A stretch of 64,000 nucleotides of DNA from Nitrospirota bacterium (GTDB lineage Bacteria; Nitrospirota; Thermodesulfovibrionia; Thermodesulfovibrionales; UBA1546). A model generated the notes under the pieces. The model saw only the letters and a list, made by a program, of their open reading frames with translations, had not been told where the DNA came from and did not search any database. Below are positions 8,262 through 18,026 of the stretch, one piece after another. The stretch is from the NCBI GenBank assembly GCA_016212165.1, contig JACRGY010000104.1:1-64000 (forward strand), read 5' to 3'. The position numbers and the translations under genes were made by a program. Position 1 is the stretch's first letter; every line of letters begins with the position of its first letter.

Positions 8262-9428
8262 ATGAAAAAGCTTTTAATCGTATTCGGCACACGCCCTGAG
8301 GCCATTAAGATGGCCCCGGTGATAAAAGAACTGCAAAAGCATCCTAATCTGTTTAAAACATTGGTTTGCGTTACCGCGCAGCACCGGGAGATGCTCGACC
8401 AGGTTTTGGACCTCTTCGAGATACGCCCTGATTTTGATCTCGACATCATGGCCCCTGGTCAGGGCCTGCATGAGGTTGCCGCAAACGTCCTCATGCAGAT
8501 GAAAGGCGTTCTCGACGAGGTAAGGCCGGACATTGTGTTAGTACATGGCGATACGACTACGACTATGATGGCAAGCCTCGCCTCTTTTTATTCCGGTATA
8601 CCGGTCGGGCATGTGGAGGCAGGATTGAGAACAGGGAACAAGCGCGCACCGTTCCCGGAGGAGATCAACAGGAGGGTAGCCGGTTGCATTGCCGACCTGC
8701 ACTTTGCACCTACCGCGAAGGCGAAGGAAAACCTGCTGTACGAGGGGACTGCGGAAGAAACAATATTCGTCACGGGGAATACAGTCATTGACGCCCTCTT
8801 TATGGTAGCAGACGAAATCAATCGCAATAATCTGACTCTTGGTATAATCGAACGCCTGACGAGTCAGTATCCCGCTTTCAAAAGGATTCTGGCGGATACA
8901 GGACAGGAGCGCGCGAAGCGGCTGATACTGGTGACCGGCCATCGCAGGGAAAATTTCGGCCCCGGATTCGAGAATATCTGTCGGGCGTTAAAGGAGATTG
9001 CAAACACCCGCCCGGATGTGGAGATACTATACCCGGTCCATTTAAATCCAAACGTGCAGGAACCCGTGATGCGCATTTTGGCTGGAGTGGACAATATTCA
9101 TTTGATCGCGCCTGTTGATTATCTTCTTTTCGTGTATCTCATGGGCAGGGCACACTTCATCATTACGGATTCCGGCGGGGTGCAGGAAGAAGCGCCCTCT
9201 TTGGGCAAGCCTGTTCTGGTGATGCGGGAGACCACTGAGCGCCCTGAGGCGGTGGAAGCCGGGACAGTGAAACTCGTAGGTACCGATAAGGAAAGAATCG
9301 TTAAAGAAGCGCTTGAATTGCTGAATAATGAGTCGGCCTACACAACGATGTCGCAGGCCCATAATCCGTATGGAGATGGAAAAGCAGCGAAACGTATTGT
9401 CGAAGTAATTATAGGGAATTGCAGGTAA
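8262..9428 (+). CDS. wecB: UDP-N-acetylglucosamine 2-epimerase (non-hydrolysing)
   Basis: 388 aa from ATG 8262; the ORF track's GTG at 8211 adds 17 residues not typical of the family, which begins [19 protein letters not shown]. Other hallmarks are [32 protein letters not shown] and the C-terminal [19 protein letters not shown]. The enzyme interconverts UDP-GlcNAc and UDP-ManNAc, supplying ManNAc-type sugars for the surface glycan. Third codon positions look more GC-rich than in the upstream export genes, which may mark the start of a transferred sugar block. No clear Shine-Dalgarno precedes the start. Confidence 0.94.
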   Translation: MKKLLIVFGTRPEAIKMAPVIKELQKHPNLFKTLVCVTAQHREMLDQVLDLFEIRPDFDLDIMAPGQGLHEVAANVLMQMKGVLDEVRPDIVLVHGDTTTTMMASLASFYSGIPVGHVEAGLRTGNKRAPFPEEINRRVAGCIADLHFAPTAKAKENLLYEGTAEETIFVTGNTVIDALFMVADEINRNNLTLGIIERLTSQYPAFKRILADTGQERAKRLILVTGHRRENFGPGFENICRALKEIANTRPDVEILYPVHLNPNVQEPVMRILAGVDNIHLIAPVDYLLFVYLMGRAHFIITDSGGVQEEAPSLGKPVLVMRETTERPEAVEAGTVKLVGTDKERIVKEALELLNNESAYTTMSQAHNPYGDGKAAKRIVEVIIGNCR

Positions 9429-10957
9429 TGATATCTTATTTGGTTAACCGTTTTTCTATCGTAAAGCAATTAAAGGGCCGCTTAGCCGAAACTCCGCTTG
9501 CCTATAGATTGGCAAAGGGGGCTTTTTGGTCTTTAGCGGGCGGTATCGGTTTACGTGCGCTGACTTTTGCCGTATCAATCATAGTCGCAAGAACTATAGG
9601 TAAAGAAGGCTACGGGGAATTAGGTATCGTGCAAAGCACATTGGGGATGTTCGGTACTTTGGCAGGGTTTGGCCTGGGAACTGCGGCGACAAAATATATT
9701 GCGGAGTACCGGCTAAAAGACCCAGCGAAAGCCGACAGAATAGCGAGCTTCAGTATGTTGTTCGCGTTTTTTTGCAGCGGCGTAATGTCGGTTGCATGCG
9801 CTTTGATGTCTCCATGGCTGGCTTCAACTACTTTAAATCGTTCGGAAATAGCACCCCTGTTATTAGCAGGCGCTCTCCTTCTATTTATTTCGACAATGGG
9901 AGGGGTATTTTCAGCGATACTGGCTGGTTTCGAGGCATTCAAACCCATAGCTAAGATAAATATCTGGTATGGCATTACCGCCCTATTGATTACCTACCCT
10001 CTGGTCTATTTTTATAAAGTGGAAGGGGCCATTGCTTCTCTCACAATAAGCGCCGCAGTCAGCCTGATATTAAGCGCAATTGCAACACGCAAAGAATATC
10101 GGAAATATAACATTTCCAGCAAGTTTGATAAAGCCGCGTTTCAAGAGTGGCCGGTTATATGGAAATATGCTCTGCCCGCCACAATTATCGGCTTACTGGG
10201 TGCGCCGGTTGCCTGGGTGACCAATGCAATCCTTGTAAATCAACCGGGAGGCTATGGGGAGATGGGGCTGTTTACTGCTGCCAATCAATGGCGTATGGCA
10301 GTTATTTATTTGCTGCCCATGCTGATGTCAGCCATGTTGCCGGTTATGTCCGAAACCCATGGCCGTTCTGACAAAACGGATTTTAAAAGAATCGTATCAT
10401 TAAATTTCAGGATAGCATGGCTTGTTGCACTGCCGATAACAGTTATTATCATCTCATTAGGTGTTCCGGCTGCGGCGCTCTTCGGCAAACAATATTTGGA
10501 CGCTGCGCCGATTATTACCATACTTATGATATCGGTTTTTTTGCATATCATAAACCTTTCGGTTGCAAGTGCCATAGCCGGGTCTGGAAGAATATGGATA
10601 GGTACGCTCATGAATCTTGGATGGGCTGTAGTCATGATAATATCTTCTCTTATTTTTATCCCGCGTCTTGGAGGACAAGGGCTGGCAATATCTTATGCGC
10701 TTTCCTATACTGTTCATGGCATATGTACAATGGCGTATGCGGAGCGCAAAATAGCGAAATCGTCAGTGTCGAGTCAATGGCAATTAATGGCCTATTCAAT
10801 AATTGTGTTACTTGCAAGTATGTTTATCAGTGTGAGGGTTGCAAATAAGCATATTTACCAGGTAGCGCTTATTTTTCTCTCTCTTGTTCCACTGTTTAAA
10901 AATGTCCGATCCGCTTTTTCACAACGTGTAATGGTTAATATCGGCAGTGAGAGGTGA
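9428..10957 (+). CDS. Polysaccharide flippase (Wzx-like, MATE/MOP superfamily)
   Basis: About 509 aa from ATG 9428, which overlaps the wecB stop (TAATG); the TTG at 9419 is the alternative. The polytopic protein has about 14 membrane segments. FWSLAGGIGLRALTFAVSII and GKEGYGELGIVQSTLGMFG near the N-terminus are typical of Polysacc_synt/MurJ-like flippases. It would move undecaprenyl-linked repeat units to the periplasm for the Wzy-like proteins at 4644 or 19187. The 3' end overlaps the long ORF form of the next gene, whose real start is probably further down. Confidence 0.87.
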   Translation: MISYLVNRFSIVKQLKGRLAETPLAYRLAKGAFWSLAGGIGLRALTFAVSIIVARTIGKEGYGELGIVQSTLGMFGTLAGFGLGTAATKYIAEYRLKDPAKADRIASFSMLFAFFCSGVMSVACALMSPWLASTTLNRSEIAPLLLAGALLLFISTMGGVFSAILAGFEAFKPIAKINIWYGITALLITYPLVYFYKVEGAIASLTISAAVSLILSAIATRKEYRKYNISSKFDKAAFQEWPVIWKYALPATIIGLLGAPVAWVTNAILVNQPGGYGEMGLFTAANQWRMAVIYLLPMLMSAMLPVMSETHGRSDKTDFKRIVSLNFRIAWLVALPITVIIISLGVPAAALFGKQYLDAAPIITILMISVFLHIINLSVASAIAGSGRIWIGTLMNLGWAVVMIISSLIFIPRLGGQGLAISYALSYTVHGICTMAYAERKIAKSSVSSQWQLMAYSIIVLLASMFISVRVANKHIYQVALIFLSLVPLFKNVRSAFSQRVMVNIGSER

Positions 10958-11030
10958 TGAAACATTTGATGTTGCAGGACTACATAATAACAGACGTATA
11001 ATATTGATAATCAAGTTAGCTGGAGGGTTT

Positions 11031-11693
11031 ATGTTGTCAAAAAGCATTCGACAAGGGTGGGTATTATTAGCATCGTCATTTAAAAAGATAAGGCATGTCT
11101 TATATCTGTGGAATCTCGAAAAGGAGAGAATAAAGATAGGGAAAGGTGTTTATCTTGCGTATGGCTCACAAATATTATCAAGGACGGTCATAGGCGACCA
11201 CACGAGAATAAACGGAATAATCGTGATAAGAGGTGCTCAAGCAGTTACAATCGGGAAATATTGTGTAATCGGCACTAATGTGAAAATAATCACCGCAAAC
11301 CGTATTGTCGAGCGGCCGGCATTGCAAATGATGGTATATGAGACATATTTTGGCGAGATTTTGTATGATCCTAATGCCAGTAAAGGCCCGGTCATAATCG
11401 GCAATGATGTGTGGATTGGCGATTCCGTGATAATATTGCCGGGAGTTCAGGTCGGAGATGGAGCGATTATTGGTGCAGGGTCTGTGGTTACAAAAAATGT
11501 GCCTCCATATACAATCGTTGGCGGTGTCCCTGCAAAAAAGATTAGGGATAGATTTTCAGACAAGATAAAGGAGCAGCTTCTTCAGATAAAATGGTGGGAC
11601 TGGCCTGAAGAAAAGATAAAGGCAAACCGGGAATTTTTTATGACTGATTTGGGCAAGTTAAATGAAGTCCAAATAGCGGACATAATTCAATGA
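11031..11693 (+). CDS. Hexapeptide-repeat O-acetyltransferase
   Basis: 220 aa from ATG 11031, chosen over the GTG at 10947 because GGAGGG lies directly upstream. Left-handed beta-helix hexads run through residues 40-180 (IGDHTRINGIIVIRG; PVIIGNDVWIGDSVIILPGVQVGDGAIIGAGSVVTKNVPPY), and IVGGVPAKKIRDRF closes the domain, as in WbbJ/maltose acetyltransferase relatives. It probably acetylates a sugar of the repeat unit using acetyl-CoA. It overlaps the sulfotransferase start by 4 bp, suggesting that both decorate the same glycan. Confidence 0.88.
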   Translation: MLSKSIRQGWVLLASSFKKIRHVLYLWNLEKERIKIGKGVYLAYGSQILSRTVIGDHTRINGIIVIRGAQAVTIGKYCVIGTNVKIITANRIVERPALQMMVYETYFGEILYDPNASKGPVIIGNDVWIGDSVIILPGVQVGDGAIIGAGSVVTKNVPPYTIVGGVPAKKIRDRFSDKIKEQLLQIKWWDWPEEKIKANREFFMTDLGKLNEVQIADIIQ

Positions 11694-12622
11694 AAGACAA
11701 AATTGCGAATAAACCCGATTTTTTTATCGTAGGCGCTCCGAAATGCGGAACAACCGCCCTGTATGAATATCTTCGACAACATCCTGAAATATTCATGCCT
11801 GAAGGCTTGAAGGAGCCCAACTACTTTAATACGGACCTCCATTCAGCCGTCTGGCGGCGTCCGACACTTGATGAGTATCTTGCGTTATTTGCACCAGCAT
11901 CAAACCAAAAAAGAATCGGCGAGGCCTCTGTTTGGTATCTCTATTCAAAAGTGGCAGCGTGGGAAATACGGCAATTCAGTCAGGCAGCGAGAATTATCAT
12001 TATGCTGCGGAACCCTGTAGACATGATTTACTCGCTTCACAGTGAACTTCTGTTCGGTCTTGATGAAAGCATTGCAGATTTTAGACAAGCCCTGGAAGCA
12101 GAAGAGGAGCGGAAACTGAAACGAATAAAACCGACCGGCACCCTTCCGGTAGAATGCCTTTTCTATCGTGATATTGGAAAATACAGCAAGCAGGTTCAAC
12201 AATATTATGAGATGTTTGGTCGCGATCGCGTTCATATCATAATATTCGATGATTTAAGAAAGGACCCTAAGACCGTTTATCAAAACGTTCTTGATTTTCT
12301 TAATGTAGCGAAAGATTTCCAACCGGCTTTTACAATCGTTAATCCTAATAAAATGATTCGAAGCGAAAGGTTGAATAGGCTTCTGTTTTATTCTCCCCAA
12401 TATGCTAGAAGAATCGTGAGGATATTCTTGCCGGAAAAAGTTCGGTGGAAAATCGGGTCATTAATGAGACAACTCAATGTCAAACGCGAAAAACGCAGCC
12501 CAATGGATCGCGACTTGCACAAAATGCTTCAGCTTGAATTTGCAGATGATATAAAAATACTGAGTTCGCTAGTCGGGCGAGATTTGTCACATTGGACGCA
12601 GGATAGCTTTGCTGAAAAATAG
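11690..12622 (+). CDS. PAPS-dependent sulfotransferase
   Basis: 310 aa. The 5'-phosphosulfate-binding motif FFIVGAPKCGTTALYEYL lies at residues 10-27, and the 3'-phosphate-binding region RIIIMLRNPVDMIYSLHSE near 95-115; both are hallmarks of Sulfotransfer_1 proteins. It would move sulfate from PAPS to a hydroxyl of the glycan or a sugar precursor. The neighbouring acetyltransferase overlaps by 4 bp, and cysC in the same locus can make the donor. Known bacterial examples sulfate Nod factors, glycolipids and capsules; the substrate here is unknown. Confidence 0.9.
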   Translation: MKDKIANKPDFFIVGAPKCGTTALYEYLRQHPEIFMPEGLKEPNYFNTDLHSAVWRRPTLDEYLALFAPASNQKRIGEASVWYLYSKVAAWEIRQFSQAARIIIMLRNPVDMIYSLHSELLFGLDESIADFRQALEAEEERKLKRIKPTGTLPVECLFYRDIGKYSKQVQQYYEMFGRDRVHIIIFDDLRKDPKTVYQNVLDFLNVAKDFQPAFTIVNPNKMIRSERLNRLLFYSPQYARRIVRIFLPEKVRWKIGSLMRQLNVKREKRSPMDRDLHKMLQLEFADDIKILSSLVGRDLSHWTQDSFAEK

Positions 12623-12649
12623 GCTGAGAATGCTATTGTTGAGGGCGCA

Positions 12650-13771
12650 TTGCTGAATAATAAATTGAAAATTGCATGGATTGGCCACGGATGGGACGGT
12701 GTGTTCCAACGACCTCATCATTGGCAAAAACAGGCCCTGCTGAGAGGACATGAATTTCATGTATATACCATGCCGGCACGGCTTTCTCAAATCGTGACGA
12801 ACTTTTTTCATGATAGTTCTTCTATTCACAGACTTAGATACAGCTTTTATGAATACTTTCTTTTTCGGGCAAAAAGATTTGATGAGTTGCAGCAACGAAA
12901 AATTAGCCGCTTTGAGAAATATATTCATAAAGAAGTAATTAAACAATGCGGCAACAAGTATGATGTTGTTATTTATGGGACGATACCTACAAAACATTTT
13001 AACAGGGAAGGCAGCTCCGGAATAATCATTTATGATTGCATGGATGAATGGTCCGGATTTTCTTATAGCCAGCCGGAAGTCGCGGAATGGGAGTTGACTC
13101 TGGCTTCGCAGTCAGACATCATACTGGCAGTATCACTGCCTCTTTTTCGGAAATTTGCAGATTGCTACGGAGAAGATAAAGTTTTACTTGTTCCGAACGG
13201 GTGCGATTATGATTTTTTTGCATCGAGCATTAATGATAGGTCAAAACGTAAAGAAATGATTATAGGTTATACAGGGGCTATTGATAACCACAACTGGTTT
13301 GACTGGAATACGGTGAAGGTAATCGCGAATGCGTTTCCAAAAGCGAGTGTATACCTTATCGGGCCTGCAGTACGTACACCTGTGCCGCTGCCTAAAAATA
13401 TAATATTGGGGGGGCGTCAGCCTTATGAACGAATGCCAATATATAATTCTACATTTGATGTGGGCATCATCCCGTTTTTCGTTAATTCACCTCTGATAGC
13501 GGCAGCATCGCCCATTAAACTATATGAATACCTTGCTACGGGAATACCAGTTGTTTCGTCCCCTATGCCAGACAGTCTTGAACTGGCTGAAAGAGGAATT
13601 GTTCATATAGCTGATTCACCAGAGGCTTTTGCCAGAGAAATATCCGAAGCCTACAAGTTATCTAAACAACCCGAACTTGTTAAACGCAGGCTGGAAATTG
13701 CTCGAAAGCATTCCTGGGCAACCCGGTGGCAAATGATTGAAAAGGCCGTAATGGACATAAGAAATAATTAA
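12650..13771 (+). CDS. Glycosyltransferase, TuaH-like (GT1/GT4 fold)
   Basis: 373 aa, TTG start. The N-terminus KIAWIGHGWDGVFQRPHHWQ and IIYDCMDEWSGF near residue 125 resemble TuaH-like glycosyltransferases. The C-terminal half has the GT-B donor site (SPIKLYEYLATGIPVVSSPMPDSLE). It would add one sugar of the repeat unit from a nucleotide-sugar donor at the cytoplasmic face. Donor and acceptor cannot be told from sequence. The gap to the sulfotransferase is 27 nt. Confidence 0.82.
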   Translation: MLNNKLKIAWIGHGWDGVFQRPHHWQKQALLRGHEFHVYTMPARLSQIVTNFFHDSSSIHRLRYSFYEYFLFRAKRFDELQQRKISRFEKYIHKEVIKQCGNKYDVVIYGTIPTKHFNREGSSGIIIYDCMDEWSGFSYSQPEVAEWELTLASQSDIILAVSLPLFRKFADCYGEDKVLLVPNGCDYDFFASSINDRSKRKEMIIGYTGAIDNHNWFDWNTVKVIANAFPKASVYLIGPAVRTPVPLPKNIILGGRQPYERMPIYNSTFDVGIIPFFVNSPLIAAASPIKLYEYLATGIPVVSSPMPDSLELAERGIVHIADSPEAFAREISEAYKLSKQPELVKRRLEIARKHSWATRWQMIEKAVMDIRNN

Positions 13772-13837
13772 CTTTTATCGTGTAAGATGGTTTTTAACTA
13801 TAGACTATACTAGCAGCTAAATGCGGCTAAAGCTGAT

Positions 13838-14614
13838 ATGCAGAATACTCAATTGAACCAAATAGAGAATTATCTGATTGCTTACTTCGAGCAACATGGT
13901 CCTTTTGTCGATTCATGGGGAGTTGCCATCGATGCCGCGCATGTACGGCAATACCTCGAACACAGCAGGTCGCGGTTCTTGCTGCTGTACGATAGGGTCA
14001 AAAAGCTGAGCACGCCAGGCGCGTGCATTCTTGATATTGGAACGGCGTACGGCGCGCTTCCCTTGATGCTTCAGGCTGATGGATACGATGTGAGCGGAAC
14101 AGAAATCGAAGCATGCTACGATGTGTATACCAGGCCTTTGCGGGAGCGGGGAGTGCCTGTTCATACCTGTAGCTTGTATGAAAAAACTTGTCAGATTTCC
14201 GAAAACCACTACGATGTGGTCGTAGCATCCGAAGTTTTCGAACATATATTTATCAACATCGAAGCTGCAGTACGGATGTGCAGCCGGTTCATAGCGCCAG
14301 GCGGTGTGTTGATCGTCACGACCCCCAATCTCTATGCGCTGCCCAATCTGTTTCGCATTACGAAGGGTGAAAATATTTGCGAACCTTTTCCCGAGAGCCC
14401 GGTCTATCAGGGAACGGTTGTTGTGGACAACCGGTGCCATCCGCGGGAACCGACGATGCCTGAATTGCGCCATGCAATGATTGCCAATCATTTGCAGATC
14501 GCGGAAACCGGATATTTCAACCGGGTAGCGGGACGCTTACTGAAGCGCATGGCCTATGCAGTATTGCCCGATAAAGTTTGCGAGCACATTCTGATTGTCG
14601 GCAGGAAGAAATGA
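13838..14614 (+). CDS. SAM-dependent methyltransferase
   Basis: 258 aa class I methyltransferase. SAM-binding motif I is ACILDIGTAYGALPLML near residue 60, an acidic residue follows in GTEIE, and VVVASEVFEHI is the motif IV region, as in UbiG/Methyltransf_23 types. It probably O-methylates a sugar or acts as a chain-capping modifier. Base composition looks clearly GC-richer than its neighbours, suggesting separate acquisition. The upstream 66-nt spacer contains no obvious repeat. Confidence 0.82.
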   Translation: MQNTQLNQIENYLIAYFEQHGPFVDSWGVAIDAAHVRQYLEHSRSRFLLLYDRVKKLSTPGACILDIGTAYGALPLMLQADGYDVSGTEIEACYDVYTRPLRERGVPVHTCSLYEKTCQISENHYDVVVASEVFEHIFINIEAAVRMCSRFIAPGGVLIVTTPNLYALPNLFRITKGENICEPFPESPVYQGTVVVDNRCHPREPTMPELRHAMIANHLQIAETGYFNRVAGRLLKRMAYAVLPDKVCEHILIVGRKK

Positions 14615-14705
14615 ACGAAAAGCAGGCTGCAAGAGCCGCCTGGCAAACCTGTGTACAGTGCTGCACGTCGGTGCCGTCAGCGGGAAAGCGCAGCGATTCC
14701 TGATA

Positions 14706-15950
14706 ATGAATATATTAGCCATATCATACTATTTACCGCCATACGATAGTCCTCAATCATTTCAAATCGGTAGGCTGCTTTATCATCTCTCTCCCCGATT
14801 TAGGGCGCATGTGGTTACAGCAGATGACGCATATTGCCTAAAGAACAATGACAATCTGTATCCGGATTTATTCGATAAATTTGAAGATGGCATGAGGCTC
14901 GACAATACAGGAATGACAAGACTTGCCGGGATGAGATTGCCTGGTTATTACTCCCGCTGGCATCTTAAAGCATACTGGAATATTACACGATCGTGGAGGG
15001 GCCGAAAGTTTGATCGTATCCTGACCTTTGCCGAACCCATGATTTCCCATGTATTGGGTTTATGGCTGAAAAAAAAATATAAATGCCCGTGGATCGCTTT
15101 TTTCAGCGACCCCTGGGTGGACAACCCGTTCAAACGCTTGAGTAGGTTTAAAAGAACATTAAATGAATACTGTGAAAAGAAAGTTATGGAGCAGGTCGAT
15201 ATGGCGGTGTTTACCTGCCCGGAAGCGCTGCAATTTTATGTAAGAAAGTACCCTTTTCTTCAGAGCAAAGCGACCTTTATTGAACATGCGTTCGATGAGT
15301 CGCTTTACGAAGATGTTGTCGCAAAAAACCCTGATGAAATAGTCATAAGGCACATCGGCGCATTATACGGCGAACGGGATCCGTCCCTGTTTCTTGAGGC
15401 AATACAAAAGGAATTGCGATCGCGGGAAGCTTCCGGGATTCGGGTGACTTTTGAAACGATCGGGTTTGTGGAGGAGGATATTGAAAAGAAGATTGCACGC
15501 ATTCTGACTGATGCATGTTCAACTCTGAAAGTAGTCATGCGGAAGACCGTTAGCTATAGGGAAAGCCTGAGACTCATGAAACAGGCTGATTTGCTCGTCG
15601 CAGTCGATATGCAGCATGAAGATAATATCTTTTTGATGTCTAAACTAATAGATTATCTCGGAGCCGGACGACCGGTTCTTGCCATAGCGCCGAAATCGGG
15701 AGCAACGATCAGGATTATGCGCAAAGTCGGCGGATGGGTAATTGCACCTCATGACATCGAGTCAATGAAAAAATGTGTTAAGGAAATACTGGACAGTGCG
15801 CTTGATGGCACCTTGGTATCGTGCAGGCCGTCCGCGAACGAGGTGCACGAGTATTCGATCACGAAGCAAATCGGGAAACTTGAACAAATTATCGAGAAAG
15901 AGTATGCACCGCTGCAAAACCTGAAGGCGGTTGTCAACAGAGCATTATAG
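14706..15950 (+). CDS. Glycosyltransferase (GT4-like)
   Basis: 414 aa from ATG 14706 (NILAISYYLPPYDSPQSFQIGRL). The ORF track start at 14595 overlaps the methyltransferase and adds 37 residues without family character. Supporting GT-B features are WIAFFSDPWVDNPF near 130 and the donor-side SKLIDYLGAGRPVLAIAPKSG near 330. It belongs to the group of proteins annotated as glycosyltransferases in variable O-antigen loci. Specificity is unknown. Confidence 0.75.
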   Translation: MNILAISYYLPPYDSPQSFQIGRLLYHLSPRFRAHVVTADDAYCLKNNDNLYPDLFDKFEDGMRLDNTGMTRLAGMRLPGYYSRWHLKAYWNITRSWRGRKFDRILTFAEPMISHVLGLWLKKKYKCPWIAFFSDPWVDNPFKRLSRFKRTLNEYCEKKVMEQVDMAVFTCPEALQFYVRKYPFLQSKATFIEHAFDESLYEDVVAKNPDEIVIRHIGALYGERDPSLFLEAIQKELRSREASGIRVTFETIGFVEEDIEKKIARILTDACSTLKVVMRKTVSYRESLRLMKQADLLVAVDMQHEDNIFLMSKLIDYLGAGRPVLAIAPKSGATIRIMRKVGGWVIAPHDIESMKKCVKEILDSALDGTLVSCRPSANEVHEYSITKQIGKLEQIIEKEYAPLQNLKAVVNRAL

Positions 15951-15995
15951 CGGTCTCATCGCGCATGCAATCTGCACATGAACGCTTTTGGATAA

Positions 15996-17093
15996 ATGCG
16001 AATGAAAATCACGTTTATATTGCCAGGCTGGACAACATCTCCTGTCGGCGGATTTAAAGTTGTCTATGAATATTCAAGCAAGCTTGCCGAGCGAGGTCAT
16101 TTTGTGAGTATAGTGCACCCTCTCGACCTTGATAACAGTCATGGGTTGATATGGCGGAGTTGTATTCACATCAGGCGTTACGCGGCGTCCTTATTGAGGG
16201 GAAAATGGTTTAATTTTCATTCATCAGTCAATTTTCTTGTTACTCCGAGCCTAGAGGAAAAATATGTTCCCGATGCCGATTATGTCGTCGCAACCGCATG
16301 GCGGACAGCGGAATGGGTTGATGATTACTCCATAAAAAAAGGCAGTAAATATTATTTTGTTCAACATTACGAAACCTGGAGTGGAGATAAACATAATATT
16401 GATAGGACGTTGAAACTAAAACTTCGTAAAATCGTAATATCGCAATGGTTGCGTTCTGTGGTGGAAGAATTGGGAGAAATGGCTGAATGGGTGCCTAACG
16501 GCATAGATTCAAATACATTTACAATCCAAACGCCCATTGAAGATAGAGACATGTATTCTCTCGGAATGCTTTATCATGAATCGGCATGGAAAGGCTTTGA
16601 TGATGGACTCAAAGCGCTGACGCTTGTAAAAGCAAAATATCCAAAGGTGTCCTTAAAACTATTCGGTGTCTTTCCAAAACGACGCAACCTGCCCGATTGG
16701 GTGACCTATACACGAAATCCTTCGTTAGTAAATCTTGTCGCGCTTTACAACAGTATGAGTATTTTCGTTCATACGAGTCTGGTTGAAGGATGGGGTCTCA
16801 CACCCGCCGAGGCCATGGCGTGTGGGTGTGCGGTGGTCGCGACGGACAGTCAGGGCATCTTGGATTATGCAGAGCATGAGAAAAATGCACTCATATCCCC
16901 GCCGCGCTCTCCTGAGAAGTTGGCTGAAAATATTATATCCTTGATCGAAAACAGGGACAGAAGAGTGGCGCTTGCAAAAGCCGGGCACGAGCGAATAAGG
17001 CAATTTACCTGGGACAAGTCAGTCAACAGGTTTGAAGAAGCACTGGCAGGAGCTCAAGACCAAATCAGACAAAATTGTCTGAGGAAATGTTAA
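15996..17093 (+). CDS. Glycosyltransferase family 4
   Basis: 365 aa. N-terminal Rossmann half begins KITFILPGWTTSPVGGFKVVYEYSSKLAERGH. The C-terminal donor site HTSLVEGWGLTPAEAMACG carries the EG..L.P.EA signature of GT4 retaining transferases. MRMK offers two possible start codons six nt apart. It is followed after only 6 nt by the GT2 gene. It probably adds a sugar of the repeat unit; the donor is unknown. Confidence 0.88.
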   Translation: MRMKITFILPGWTTSPVGGFKVVYEYSSKLAERGHFVSIVHPLDLDNSHGLIWRSCIHIRRYAASLLRGKWFNFHSSVNFLVTPSLEEKYVPDADYVVATAWRTAEWVDDYSIKKGSKYYFVQHYETWSGDKHNIDRTLKLKLRKIVISQWLRSVVEELGEMAEWVPNGIDSNTFTIQTPIEDRDMYSLGMLYHESAWKGFDDGLKALTLVKAKYPKVSLKLFGVFPKRRNLPDWVTYTRNPSLVNLVALYNSMSIFVHTSLVEGWGLTPAEAMACGCAVVATDSQGILDYAEHEKNALISPPRSPEKLAENIISLIENRDRRVALAKAGHERIRQFTWDKSVNRFEEALAGAQDQIRQNCLRKC

Positions 17094-17099
17094 GGACAA

Positions 17100-18026
17100 A
17101 TGGCTCATTTGCTCTCTATTATCATTGTTAATTACAACGGCCTGAAATTTCTTCGCGAGTGTCTGCTGTCAATTGCGGAACACGCAGCATGCCCGCATGA
17201 AGTGATTATCGTTGACAATGCGTCCACGGATGGCAGTCGCGAATATCTCCGAGAACATTTTCCTGAAGTTACTCTGGTGACCAGTGAGAAGAATTTGGGC
17301 TTTGCAGGAGGCAATAACCTTGGTGCTGCCCATGCCAAAGGCGACCTGTTGCTTTTGCTGAATAACGACGCCCGGTTGATGTCTTCACTCATGCCTGCAA
17401 TAAGAGCATTCGAGACTGATGAGCAGCTCGGAGTGTTGGGTTGCAGGATGTCGTATAGTGACGACAGACTCCAGCCCTCTATCGGTTTTGAGGCTACGCC
17501 CCTGCGGCTCGTCCTCTCTTGGGTTGGCATAGGCAGATTTAAATTTGCGCCCGCAATTTTTAAACGCGTTGACAACGATGCTTGTCATTATTTGTCCACT
17601 AGGGAAGCGGCATGGGTTTCCGGCGCATTTCTGATGACGCGCCAGGAATTGTGGGGACGCTTGGGCGGCTTGGATGAACGGTATTTCATGTACATAGAAG
17701 ATGTTGATTACTGCAAACGGACGCGAATGGCAGGATACCGTGTTGCCTATACTCCGAACGTCAAGATAATTCACTATGAAGGTGGCGGCAAGTTATGGGT
17801 CGGGGAGCGTGCACTGACGGATTCAATGAAATCATATATCATTTATCTTAAGAAATATCATAATAAATATGCAGAACTGTTCGTGCGGTTTATATTAGGA
17901 TCAGTCATGGCGGCGCGAGCTCTGATTTATGGAATTGAATCGCTTATCATCTCTTCCGCATTGTATAAAGAGAAGAAAGAGGGCTACTTACGAGCTTCAC
18001 TATTCCTCATGAGGATCGGAGAATGA
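17100..18026 (+). CDS. Glycosyltransferase family 2 (rhamnosyltransferase-like)
   Basis: 308 aa GT-A protein. SIIIVNYNGLKFLRECLLSI, EVIIVDNASTDGS, GFAGGNNLGAAHAKGD and the LLLNNDARL metal/nucleotide site are laid out as in WbbL-type rhamnosyltransferases. GLDERYFMYIEDVDYCKR near residue 200 is the catalytic region. It overlaps the next glycosyltransferase by 4 bp (ATGA). The usual donor in this subgroup is dTDP-rhamnose, but no rml genes lie in the window. Confidence 0.88.
   Translation: MAHLLSIIIVNYNGLKFLRECLLSIAEHAACPHEVIIVDNASTDGSREYLREHFPEVTLVTSEKNLGFAGGNNLGAAHAKGDLLLLLNNDARLMSSLMPAIRAFETDEQLGVLGCRMSYSDDRLQPSIGFEATPLRLVLSWVGIGRFKFAPAIFKRVDNDACHYLSTREAAWVSGAFLMTRQELWGRLGGLDERYFMYIEDVDYCKRTRMAGYRVAYTPNVKIIHYEGGGKLWVGERALTDSMKSYIIYLKKYHNKYAELFVRFILGSVMAARALIYGIESLIISSALYKEKKEGYLRASLFLMRIGE

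Noticed and set aside
13913-14491. 192-aa minus-strand ORF
   Set aside because: It lies wholly antisense to the methyltransferase gene, which has clear SAM motifs; it is long only because the region is GC-rich.
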